A model generated the notes under the pieces. That model was given only the letters and a program-made list of their open reading frames with translations. It had not been told where the DNA came from and did no database searches. Shown here piece after piece: positions 38,153-45,470 of a stretch of DNA of 64,000 nt. Origin of the DNA: Microvirga sp. BSC39 (GTDB lineage: Bacteria; Pseudomonadota; Alphaproteobacteria; Rhizobiales; Beijerinckiaceae); contig NZ_JPUG01000068.1 in NCBI RefSeq assembly GCF_000739015.1, forward strand, positions 212,896 to 276,895. The letters are read 5' to 3'. Within the stretch, counting starts at the first letter, position 1; every line of letters begins with the position of its first letter. A program made the translations under genes and the position numbers.

Positions 38153-38182
38153 TGATATCACGTTATTAAACGTAATATCATT
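38153..38182. promoter_or_regulatory. Near-perfect palindrome abutting the restriction-methylation start codon
   Basis: Left arm ATGATATCACGTT (38153-38165), spacer ATTA, right arm AACGTAATATCAT (38170-38182); 12 of 13 positions pair. The start codon lies at 38147-38149, only 3 nt away. The AT-rich sequence could hold the -10 box of a leaderless transcript and an operator for a dimeric repressor or for the enzyme itself. Confidence 0.65.
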
Positions 38183-38704
38183 TGCATGCTCGTTAGGGTT
38201 GTGTGCAAGTGGTTTTATGCCACTTTCGACCTTTGACTAATCACTACTGCCGATGCTCCCCTGGATTGATGTTCTATTTTTGTTCTTGACAATCCTCCTA
38301 ACCTCGGCTATATCATTGCCTTAGACCTGCCTCTGTTGAGGGGCGCGCTCGCGAGGCGTCGCAGTGTGGAGGCAGGCACGGTCCTGTGGTGCAGCCTCGC
38401 AAGCTGCATCGACAGGAGGCCCAGGCTGTGTGCCGGTGGTCGGAATCGGTTCAAGGCCCCCGCTGAGCAGGCGGACCCCGCCTTGAGCGGTCACCGGGCT
38501 GGCACCGCCTGTCCGCCTAAAGAAGCCGTGCGCGAAGAGACAGTTCGGCTCTTCCCTTTCACCATCACACATCGAGCCGGGCTGCCATTCGCGCCACCCT
38601 CAATTGCCTCAAAGGCTCGGAGCCAAAACGGCTCCTGAGCCCGCAAGGCCGTGCCTATCTTCCCGATCCTTTTCATTCAGCTCTTTCATCCATGAGGTTT
38701 CAGC
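38183..38704. other. Gap of about 520 nt, AT-rich at left and highly structured in the middle
   Basis: No convincing gene was found; open frames in it (for example 38336-38638) have no family resemblance or ribosome site. From 38183 to about 38325 the DNA is AT-rich and promoter-like. From about 38380 to 38520 it is GC-rich and able to fold: CCTGT-GGT-GCAGC / GCTGC-ATCG-ACAGG is a nested stem near 38385-38420, and CCGCT-GAGC-AGGCGG / CCGCCT-TG-AGCGG another near 38459-38490. At 38614-38641 GGCTCGGAGCC / GGCTCCTGAGCC forms a third. An unknown structured RNA is possible. It lacks the conserved cores of SRP RNA, RNase P RNA and tmRNA. Confidence 0.4.
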
Positions 38705-38965
38705 ATGAGCCGTGTTCGCACCATCCTGTCCCGCATGCCCGATGCCGACGATGCCCTGCGGCGCCTCGCCGACGTGATCCAGGTGCCGTCCACCTGCCGC
38801 CGGCGCCGGTGCCGCGAGCAGGGGCGCTGCCAGGGCGGCTATGGCCCGCCGTGCTATTTCGAGGACCGCAAGCGCTTCGCCGATGCGGTGCTGGAGGACA
38901 TGCACCAGCACCGGGAGTTCTGGACCGCCCAGCGCGCCAGCTTCGAGGCCGTGCTCAGGCAGTGA
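38705..38965 (+). CDS. Small cysteine-rich conserved hypothetical protein
   Basis: An 86-aa protein with four cysteines in C-x4-C-x5-C-x7-C spacing (STCRRRRCREQGRCQGGYG then PPC), followed by an amphipathic helix (FADAVLEDMHQHREFW). The cysteines and flanking arginines suggest a small zinc-binding domain that may touch nucleic acid. No name is given because the family is not recognised. It is preceded by the structured gap and transcribed toward RTX protein 2. Confidence 0.65.
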   Translation: MSRVRTILSRMPDADDALRRLADVIQVPSTCRRRRCREQGRCQGGYGPPCYFEDRKRFADAVLEDMHQHREFWTAQRASFEAVLRQ

Positions 38966-39005
38966 GGCGAGCCCAGGATCGCCGCCTTCCGGAACTTGCC
39001 GCAAC

Positions 39006-39033
39006 AAAAAAGCCCCTCCGGTGCGGAGGGGCT
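39006..39033 (-). terminator. Rho-independent terminator of RTX protein 2
   Basis: On the minus strand AGCCCCTCCG and CGGAGGGGCT form a 10-bp stem with a short loop, followed by six T. It lies 24 nt after the RTX 2 stop. Confidence 0.88.
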
Positions 39034-39056
39034 TGTCGCGTGTCCTGCCGGATGCG

Positions 39057-39620
39057 TCAGGCGATGGCGAAGTCGTCGTGCGCGATGGTGGCCTTGTTGG
39101 CCAGGATGGCGAACTTGATCTGTGCCGTGCCGCCGACGCCGTCCTTGTCGTAGTAGAGGGAGCCGGTCTTCTTGTCGTAGATGATCCGGTCGTCCGCGTC
39201 GTGGGCCTTCGTGCCGAGGTGGAACGCGGTCTCCTTCAGCGGGCCGCGGGCGATCTTGGAAAAGACCGCGCGGGACAGGCCGATCGCGTCGTCCGCCGCC
39301 TTGAAGTCCATGATCTTGTCGACATTGGTCTTGGCGTTCAGCTTGGTGTCGAAATAGAAGCTGTCCGGGCCGCTGCCGCCATAGAGCGTGTCGTTGCCGG
39401 CGCCGCCCGCGAGGGCGTCCCTGCCGCCATAGCCGTAGATCTTGTCGTTGCCGCCCTGGCCGTAGAACCCGTCCATGCCGTTGGTGCCCTTCAGCACGTC
39501 GTTGCCGGGGGTGCCGATCGGCGGGAGAGCCAGCGCGTTCGCCTTGCTCCACAGGGTGTCCTGATCCTGGCCGATGCTCGGCATGCTCCAACCGGTCTTC
39601 AACGTAGTCCTCGTGCTCAT
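39057..39620 (-). CDS. RTX calcium-binding repeat protein 2 (short)
   Basis: A 187-aa protein with a 35-residue N-terminus, four to five RTX nonapeptides (GTPGNDVLKGTNGMDGFYGQ; GGAGNDTLYGGSGPDSFYF) and the C-terminal module shared with the other two RTX proteins (AHDADDRIIYDKKTGSLYYD, DDFAIA). It is close to the minimum size for a folded RTX unit plus a C-terminal secretion signal. No enzyme domain is present, so it may be a calcium-binding surface or matrix protein. It has its own terminator. Confidence 0.83.
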   Translation of the reverse strand: MSTRTTLKTGWSMPSIGQDQDTLWSKANALALPPIGTPGNDVLKGTNGMDGFYGQGGNDKIYGYGGRDALAGGAGNDTLYGGSGPDSFYFDTKLNAKTNVDKIMDFKAADDAIGLSRAVFSKIARGPLKETAFHLGTKAHDADDRIIYDKKTGSLYYDKDGVGGTAQIKFAILANKATIAHDDFAIA

Positions 39621-39807
39621 CTCTTGGTCCCCTCAAAGCGGTCTGTGCCGATGTTCGAATCGGGTTGAATGAAAGCAGACGCTGATTAACACAATGCTAT
39701 TACCTAACGATAGGTCTGTGTTCCGGCGCACAGAAGAGGTCATTGACAGCCAGGAGCGCAGCTCCGAGCCTTGCCGTCGAGGAAACCCACGACGAGAGGC
39801 GCCGCCC

Positions 39808-41112
39808 ATGAACCTGTCCGCCCTGCTGCGCCAGCGCTCCGACGCCGGCAGGCCCGTTCGCGTGGCGCTGATCGGCGCAGGCAAATTCGGCTCCATGTTC
39901 CTCGCCCAGGTGCCGACCATTGCGGGGCTCGATGTGGCGGTGATCGCCGATCTCGACCCGGACCGGGCCCGGGAGGCCTGCCGCAATGTCGGCTGGGAGG
40001 AGGCGCGGATCGCCGGCACGCGCTTCGTGGCCGACGGGATCGAGGCCTGCCGAGCGGACGATGTCGCGGTGGTGATCGAGGCCACAGGCCACCCGGAGGC
40101 GGGCATTCGCCATGCGCTTGCCGCCATCGAGGCGGGCCGGCACATCGTCATGGTCAACGTTGAGGCGGACGTGCTGGCGGGGCCGCTGCTGGCCGAGAGG
40201 GCCAGGGAGCGGGGCGTGGTCTATTCCATGGCCTATGGCGACCAGCCGGCGCTGGTGGCCGAGATGGTCGACTGGGCCAGGGCCGCAGGCTTTACGGTGG
40301 CGGCCGCCGGCAAGGGCACCAAGTACCTGCCTGTCTATCACCAGGTCACGCCGGACGATGTCTGGACCCATTACGGCCTGAGTCCTGAGCAGGCCAAGGC
40401 CGGGGGCATGAACCCGCAGATGTTCAACTCGTTCCTCGACGGCACCAAGTCGGCCATCGAGATGGCGGCCATCGCCAATGCCTGCGACCTCGACGTGCCG
40501 GAGGAGGGCTTGAGCTTCCCGCCCTGTGGGGTCGACGATCTCGCCCATGTGCTGCGGCCGAGGAGCGTCGGCGGGCACCTCGATCGTGACGGCATGGTCG
40601 AGGTGGTGTCCTCGCTCGAACGCGATGGGCGGCCCGTGTTCCGCGACCTGCGCTGGGGCGTCTATGTGGTGCTCAAAGCCCCCAACGATTATGCCGCCGC
40701 CTGCTTCAGGCAATACGGCCTGCCGGTCGATTCCACCGGCCGCTATGCCGCCATGTACAAGCCGTTCCACCTGATCGGCCTGGAGCTGTCGATTTCGGTG
40801 CTGAGCGCGGCCCTGCGCGGCGAGCCGACGGGCTCCACCCGCGCCTGGCGCGGCGACGCGGTGGCGGTGGCCAAGCGCGATCTCAAGGCGGGCGAGATGC
40901 TGGACGGGGAGGGCGGCTACACGGTCTATGGCCGCCTCGCACCGGCCTCCCGCAGCAAAGCCGGGCGCATGCTGCCGGTCGGGCTGGCGCACGGCGTGCG
41001 CCTTACCCGTGATGTCGCCGCAGGCACCATGGTGACGGAGGACGACGTGGCTCTCGATGCCGAGCGACTCGCTGTCCGGGTGCGCCGGGAGATGATGGAG
41101 CGCTTCGGCTGA
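39808..41112 (+). CDS. NAD(P)-dependent oxidoreductase with C-terminal SAF domain
   Basis: A 434-aa protein. The N-terminal Rossmann domain (RVALIGAGKFGSMFLAQVP) and central region resemble homoserine dehydrogenase; GKGTKYLPVYHQ and DGTKSAIEMAAIAN are anchors of this group. Residues about 350-425 form an SAF (antifreeze-like) domain (VAVAKRDLKAGEMLDGEGG; GVRLTRDVAAGTMVTEDDV), which has led to mislabels as flagellar FlgA in databases. Members act in sugar-acid catabolism, but the substrate is unknown. The ATG at 39808 begins at the conserved part; earlier frame from 39694 is leader. It ends 1 nt before the SDR stop on the other strand. Confidence 0.78.
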   Translation: MNLSALLRQRSDAGRPVRVALIGAGKFGSMFLAQVPTIAGLDVAVIADLDPDRAREACRNVGWEEARIAGTRFVADGIEACRADDVAVVIEATGHPEAGIRHALAAIEAGRHIVMVNVEADVLAGPLLAERARERGVVYSMAYGDQPALVAEMVDWARAAGFTVAAAGKGTKYLPVYHQVTPDDVWTHYGLSPEQAKAGGMNPQMFNSFLDGTKSAIEMAAIANACDLDVPEEGLSFPPCGVDDLAHVLRPRSVGGHLDRDGMVEVVSSLERDGRPVFRDLRWGVYVVLKAPNDYAAACFRQYGLPVDSTGRYAAMYKPFHLIGLELSISVLSAALRGEPTGSTRAWRGDAVAVAKRDLKAGEMLDGEGGYTVYGRLAPASRSKAGRMLPVGLAHGVRLTRDVAAGTMVTEDDVALDAERLAVRVRREMMERFG

Positions 41113-41113
41113 T

Positions 41114-41857
41114 TTAAGCCGGCGGCTGCGGCTCGATGACTTTGCCGTCCTGCGTGAAGTCGTAGATCTTGCCGGTCTGATCCCAAGCGGGCAGGGCGAG
41201 CTTCACGATGTGCGGGGCGAGCTCCTCCGGGGTCTTGAGGGTCAGCGGATCCTCGCCGGGCATGGCGGCGCGGCGCATGTTGGTGCGCAACGGGCCGGGG
41301 TTGAGCAGCATCACTCTGACCGGGGTCTTCACCGTCTCGGCCGCATAGGTGCGCACCAGGGCTTCCAGCGCCGCCTTCGAGACCGCGTAGACACCCCAAT
41401 AGGCCGTGTGCTTGTGGGCGGCGCCCGAGGTGATGAAGATCGCGCGGCCGGCGTCAGACGCGCGCAGCAGCGGATCGAGGGAGCGGATCAGGCGGTAATT
41501 GGCCGTGACGTTCACCGCCATCACCTCATCCCAGACCGGCTGGTCGATATGGGCGAGCGGCGCAAGCTCTCCGAGCTGGCCGGCATTGCCGAGGAGGATG
41601 TCGAGCTTGCCCCAGCGCTCGTAGATCGCGGCGCCCAGGCGGTCGAGGGCCTCGAGGTCCTTCAGGTTCACCGGCACCAGGGTGGCGGAGCCGCCCTTGG
41701 CGCGGATCTCGTCGTCGAGGGATTCGAGGGCTCCTTGCGTGCGGGCCAGCGCAATCACATGCGCGCCGGCCTCGGCCAGGGCAAGAGCCGCCGCGCGGCC
41801 GATGCCGCGCGAGGCGCCGGTGACGACCGCGACGCGGTTCTGAAGGGGCTTGTCCAT
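41114..41857 (-). CDS. SDR-family NAD(P)-dependent oxidoreductase
   Basis: A 247-aa short-chain dehydrogenase. The cofactor loop is VVTGASRGIGRAAALALAEA at about 11-30. NAG is present in LLGNAGQLGEL, the catalytic Ser is in FITSGAAHKHTAYWGVYAVSKAAL, quoted only by its YAVSK end, and the N-terminal acidic selection position suggests NADP or NAD cannot be fixed. It starts 6 nt after purF and is the last gene of the cvpA-purF-SDR operon, a conserved order in Rhizobiales. Physiological substrate unknown. Confidence 0.9.
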   Translation of the reverse strand: MDKPLQNRVAVVTGASRGIGRAAALALAEAGAHVIALARTQGALESLDDEIRAKGGSATLVPVNLKDLEALDRLGAAIYERWGKLDILLGNAGQLGELAPLAHIDQPVWDEVMAVNVTANYRLIRSLDPLLRASDAGRAIFITSGAAHKHTAYWGVYAVSKAALEALVRTYAAETVKTPVRVMLLNPGPLRTNMRRAAMPGEDPLTLKTPEELAPHIVKLALPAWDQTGKIYDFTQDGKVIEPQPPA

Positions 41858-41863
41858 GGTTCC

Positions 41864-43351
41864 TCAGTCGGCTTCGGCGAGAACCGCGAGACGGCGCGGG
41901 GTGGCGACGGTGAGGTCCGTCAGCCGCGTCGGGTAGTCGCCCGTAAAGCAATGGTCGGTGAATTGCGGCTGCGCCGGGTTGCGGCCCGTCTCGCCCATGG
42001 CGCGATACACGCCCTCGATGGACAGGAAGGCAAGCGAATCCGCCCCGATATACTGGCGCATCTGCTCCAGGTCGTGCGTGGCGGCGAGCAGTTTTTCCTT
42101 CTCGGGCGTATCGATGCCGTAGAAGTCCGGGTGCGTGATCGGCGGGCTGGAGATGCGGAAATGCACCTCCTTGGCCCCGGCCTCGCGCATCATGCGGACG
42201 ATCTTCACCGAGGTGGTGCCGCGCACGAGGCTGTCGTCCACGAGCACGATGCGCTTGCCCGCGATGGCCGCGCGGTTGGCCGAGTGCTTCATGCGCACGC
42301 CGAGCTCGCGTACCGACTGGGTCGGTTGGATGAAGGTGCGGCCGACATAATGGTTGCGGATGATGCCGAGCTCGTAGGGAAGCCCGCAGGTCTGGGCATA
42401 GCCGAGCGCGGCCGGCACGCCGGAATCCGGCACCGGGATCACCACGTCCGCGTTGGCGGGAGATTCGAGAGCGAGCTCGCGGCCCATGCCCTTGCGGATT
42501 TCATACACGCTGCGGCCGTTCACGACGGAGTCGGGCCGGGCGAAGTAGATGTACTCGAAGATGTCAGGGCGGGGCGCCACCTCCGGCGCGTAGCGGAAGG
42601 ACTCGATGCCCTCGTCCGAGATCACCACGCATTCGCCGTTGTCGATGTCGCGGACGAAGCGGGCGCCGATGATGTCGAGGGCGCAGGTCTCGGAGGCGAG
42701 GATGTAGCGGCCGTCGAGCTCGCCCAGCACCAGCGGGCGAATGCCCAGCGGGTCGCGGGCGCCGATCAGCTTCTTGTTGGTGAGCGCCACCAGGGCGAAG
42801 GCGCCCTCGATCTTCTGGATCGCCTCGACGAAGCGGTCGATGACCCGGTCCTTGCGGCTGCGGGCGACCAGGTGGACGATCACCTCCGTGTCGGTGGTGG
42901 ACTGGCAGATCGCGCCGTCGCGGATCAGGTTGCGGCGAAGGGTCAGGCCGTTGGTCAGGTTGCCGTTGTGGGCCACCGCAAAGCCGCCGCCGTCAAGCTC
43001 GGCAAAGAGCGGCTGCACGTTGCGCAGCACCGTCTCGCCGGTGGTCGAGTAGCGGGTGTGGCCGATGGCCGAGATGCCCTCCAGGCGCTCGATGGTCGCC
43101 CGGTCGGAGAAGTTGTCGCCCACGAGGCCGAGCCTGCGCTCGGAGTTGAAGACCGACCCGTTGAAGGTGACGATGCCGGCCGCCTCTTGGCCCCGGTGCT
43201 GCAGGGCGTGGAGGCCCAGGGCCGTGATGGCTGCCGCGTCCGGGTGTCCGTAGATGCCGAAGACGCCGCATTCTTCGCGCAGGGTATCGCCGTCGAGGTC
43301 GAGGTTCACCTGTTTCGCGGTGACCTGCCACGTCTCAGACAAAGCAGACAT
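41864..43351 (-). CDS. purF: Amidophosphoribosyltransferase
   Basis: A 495-aa enzyme that makes phosphoribosylamine from PRPP and glutamine, the first step of purine synthesis. A 27-residue propeptide should be removed to expose Cys28 in REECGVFGIYG. The glutaminase domain has HTRYSTTGE and HNGNLTN, and the PRPP loop is IVLVDDSLVRGTTSVKI. The C-terminal FTDHCFTGDYPT keeps only one of the two cysteines of the Fe-S cluster motif known from Bacillus PurF, so a cluster is doubtful. It lies downstream of cvpA in the usual order. Confidence 0.97.
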   Translation of the reverse strand: MSALSETWQVTAKQVNLDLDGDTLREECGVFGIYGHPDAAAITALGLHALQHRGQEAAGIVTFNGSVFNSERRLGLVGDNFSDRATIERLEGISAIGHTRYSTTGETVLRNVQPLFAELDGGGFAVAHNGNLTNGLTLRRNLIRDGAICQSTTDTEVIVHLVARSRKDRVIDRFVEAIQKIEGAFALVALTNKKLIGARDPLGIRPLVLGELDGRYILASETCALDIIGARFVRDIDNGECVVISDEGIESFRYAPEVAPRPDIFEYIYFARPDSVVNGRSVYEIRKGMGRELALESPANADVVIPVPDSGVPAALGYAQTCGLPYELGIIRNHYVGRTFIQPTQSVRELGVRMKHSANRAAIAGKRIVLVDDSLVRGTTSVKIVRMMREAGAKEVHFRISSPPITHPDFYGIDTPEKEKLLAATHDLEQMRQYIGADSLAFLSIEGVYRAMGETGRNPAQPQFTDHCFTGDYPTRLTDLTVATPRRLAVLAEAD

Positions 43352-43470
43352 CGATCATACCTTTGGGATTCGCGCCCGCACCGGCGCCGCCCCTATGTAG
43401 TCATCCTCAGGCCAAACGCCAACGCCTATTCTGACGCTGCCGGTTTCTCGGGCGCTGGCAGACGCTTGGC

Positions 43471-43518
43471 GCATCGGCTTGGTCCCAAAAGTGCATTCCA
43501 CTTTTGGGGCCGATGCTC
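43471..43518. repeat. Dispersed palindrome, module B, copy 3
   Basis: GCATCGGCTTGGTCCCAAAA and CCACTTTTGGGGCCGATGC arms. It overlaps the cvpA stop codon (43517-43519) and fills the start of the cvpA-purF spacer, so it lies inside an operon rather than at its end. Confidence 0.88.
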
Positions 43519-44125
43519 AGCTGCGCCGCTGGGGCGGCTGCGGTGCCGCGGGAGCGGCAGGGGCCGCCGGGCGCTGCGGATCGGGCTCGGCCGGCTCGGC
43601 GTCTGTCGGCGCGGCATCCTTGTTGCGCAGGCGCTGGATCAGGGCCTCGGCGTTTTCCGGCAGCATGGCGATGATGTTGTCGCGGGTGTTCTCCATGGCC
43701 GGGCGGGTCTTGGAGGCCGTCGCCCATTCGGGCTCCTTGCCCTGGAGCAGCCAGCCCAGGAACGCCCAGCCGATCACGCAGATCAGGAAGCCGCGCGCAG
43801 CCCCGAAGAACAGGCCCAGGGTCCGGTCGAGGGCGCCGATCCGGGAATCGAGGATCAGGTCGGAGATCTGCACCGTGATGATCGACACGATGATCAGGGT
43901 GATGACGAAGATTGCCCCGATGGATGCCACGAGCGCCACCGTGTTGCTGCTGATGTACTGCTGGGCGATCGGCAGGGCGGTCGGGTGCAGGTACCAGGCG
44001 GCCGCGGCCGCAACGACCCACGCGACAATGGCGAGCACCTCGCGTGTGAAGCCACGCACGGCAGCAAGGAGAGCCGAGATCAGGACGATACCGATAACGA
44101 CGAGGTCCAGAACGGAAAAGGGCAT
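43517..44125 (-). CDS. cvpA: CvpA family membrane protein
   Basis: A 202-aa protein with four predicted helices (FSVLDLVVIGIVLISALLAA at the N-terminus; VLAIVAWVVAAAAAWYL; IFVITLIIVSII; GLFFGAARGFLICVIGWAFL). CvpA is linked to colicin V production and envelope stress tolerance. The C-terminus is Pro/Ala-rich (AAPAAPAAPQPPQRRS) and ends inside a dispersed palindrome. It precedes purF, the common arrangement. Confidence 0.92.
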   Translation of the reverse strand: MPFSVLDLVVIGIVLISALLAAVRGFTREVLAIVAWVVAAAAAWYLHPTALPIAQQYISSNTVALVASIGAIFVITLIIVSIITVQISDLILDSRIGALDRTLGLFFGAARGFLICVIGWAFLGWLLQGKEPEWATASKTRPAMENTRDNIIAMLPENAEALIQRLRNKDAAPTDAEPAEPDPQRPAAPAAPAAPQPPQRRS

Positions 44126-44272
44126 GGGCCGGGCCTACGCAGGTGAACAGGGGTGGAGCCGCCTTTGCGGGTTCGAAGCCTGGCTCTATAGCGTTAAGAA
44201 AGGCTTTCGTCACCCCGGCGAAGTTGAGCCGGCATCGGAAGCGGCGGGTGCGCCGCCTCCGCAATGTGCAAC

Positions 44273-45289
44273 TCAGGCGACGTCGATGATCAGCTTGCCG
44301 AAGTTCCGGCCCTCCAGGAGGCCGATGAAGGCTTCCGGCGCGCTCTCGAGCCCCTGGACGATATCCTCCTTGTACCTGACGCGGCCCTCGGCGATCCAGC
44401 CGGCCATGTCCCGGTAGAAGGCAGGGCGCTGGTCGCTGAACTCGCGCTGGATGAAGCCGCGGATGGTCAGGCTCTTGGTGAGCACGTCGCGCATGAGGAC
44501 AGGCAGGCGATCCGGCTCCTCGAAGGCGCCCGTGGCGTTGTACTGCGCGACGAGGCCGCAGACCGGGATGCGCGCGAAGGTGTTGAGCAGGGGAAAGACC
44601 GCGTCCCAGACTTTGCCGCCCACATTCTCGAAATAGATGTCGATGCCATCGGGGCAGGCCGCCCGAAGGTCCTCCGCAAAGGTGGGCGAGCGGTGGTCCA
44701 GCGCGGCATCGAAACCGAACTCGTCCCGCACCAGCGCGCATTTGTCCGAACCGCCGGCAATCCCGATCGCACGGGCGCCCTTGATCTTCGCGATCTGCCC
44801 GACGGCCGAGCCGACAGGTCCGCTTGCTGCCGCCACGACCACGGTCTCGCCGGGCTTGGGCTGCCCGAGCGTGAGAAGCCCCGCATAGGCCGTGAAGCCC
44901 GGCATGCCGAGGACGCCGAGCGCCGTCGTGACGGGCGCCTGGTTCGGGTCGAGCTTGCGCAGCGCCTTGGCATCGGCAACCGCATGGGACTGCCAGCCGG
45001 AGTGGGAGAGAACAAGATCGCCGGGCTTGTAGTCGGGATGGCGGCTCTCCAGGACCTCACCAACCGTGCCGCCCTCCATCACGTCACCGATTTCCACCGC
45101 GGCCGCATAGGATTTCGCGGCGCTCATGCGCCCCCGCATGTAAGGATCGAGGGAGAGGTAACGAACTTTGAGCAGCACCTGACCCTCGCCAGGAACAGGA
45201 ACGGGCGTCCGAACCAACTTGAAATTGTCGTGGGAAGGGCGGCCGGTGGGACGTGAGGCGAGGAGGATCTGGAGGTTCTGTTCTGTCAC
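44273..45289 (-). CDS. curA: CurA-like NADPH-dependent medium-chain reductase
   Basis: A 338-aa zinc-independent medium-chain dehydrogenase/reductase. The N-terminus (LASRPTGRPSHDNFKL), SLDPYMRGRM, and the cofactor segment VVVAAASGPVGSAVGQIAK are typical of the CurA/leukotriene B4 dehydrogenase group that reduces enones such as curcumin or 2-alkenals. FENVGGKVWDAV is also conserved. It sits between cvpA and RTX protein 3, an unusual position within the radA-cvpA interval. Enzymatic specificity is not certain. Confidence 0.87.
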   Translation of the reverse strand: MTEQNLQILLASRPTGRPSHDNFKLVRTPVPVPGEGQVLLKVRYLSLDPYMRGRMSAAKSYAAAVEIGDVMEGGTVGEVLESRHPDYKPGDLVLSHSGWQSHAVADAKALRKLDPNQAPVTTALGVLGMPGFTAYAGLLTLGQPKPGETVVVAAASGPVGSAVGQIAKIKGARAIGIAGGSDKCALVRDEFGFDAALDHRSPTFAEDLRAACPDGIDIYFENVGGKVWDAVFPLLNTFARIPVCGLVAQYNATGAFEEPDRLPVLMRDVLTKSLTIRGFIQREFSDQRPAFYRDMAGWIAEGRVRYKEDIVQGLESAPEAFIGLLEGRNFGKLIIDVA

Positions 45290-45411
45290 CGATAAGGCTC
45301 CTGACGTGGGCTCGCACGCTACTCTGCCTGGGCGTGCTCGTGTCGTCTCATTAGGTCAATGCGTCGTCCTGCTCCGTCAAGTCTCAGGGCTTCAGCCAGA
45401 CAGGCCATACA

Positions 45412-45446
45412 GAAAAAGAAGAGCCCCGGCGTTGCCGCCGGAGCCT
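45412..45446 (-). terminator. Rho-independent terminator of RTX protein 3
   Basis: On the minus strand an imperfect GGCTCCGGCGG / CGCCGGGGCTC stem is followed by TTCTTTTTC. It lies 25 nt after the RTX 3 stop. Confidence 0.75.
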
Positions 45447-45470
45447 CTCGGGTTTTGCAGTTAAGGGAGT

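Noticed and set aside
38380..38520. SRP RNA, RNase P RNA or tmRNA in the structured gap
   Set aside because: Their conserved cores (for SRP the GGAAGGAAGCAGCC type sequence) are absent on both strands.
38336..38638. Possible small genes on both strands in the gap at 38.3-38.6 kb
   Set aside because: No ribosome site, no family resemblance, and the sequence is dominated by stems that explain the open frames.
41210..44146. Plus-strand frame of 978 aa
   Set aside because: Antisense to the SDR, purF and cvpA genes, all of which have clear motifs on the other strand.
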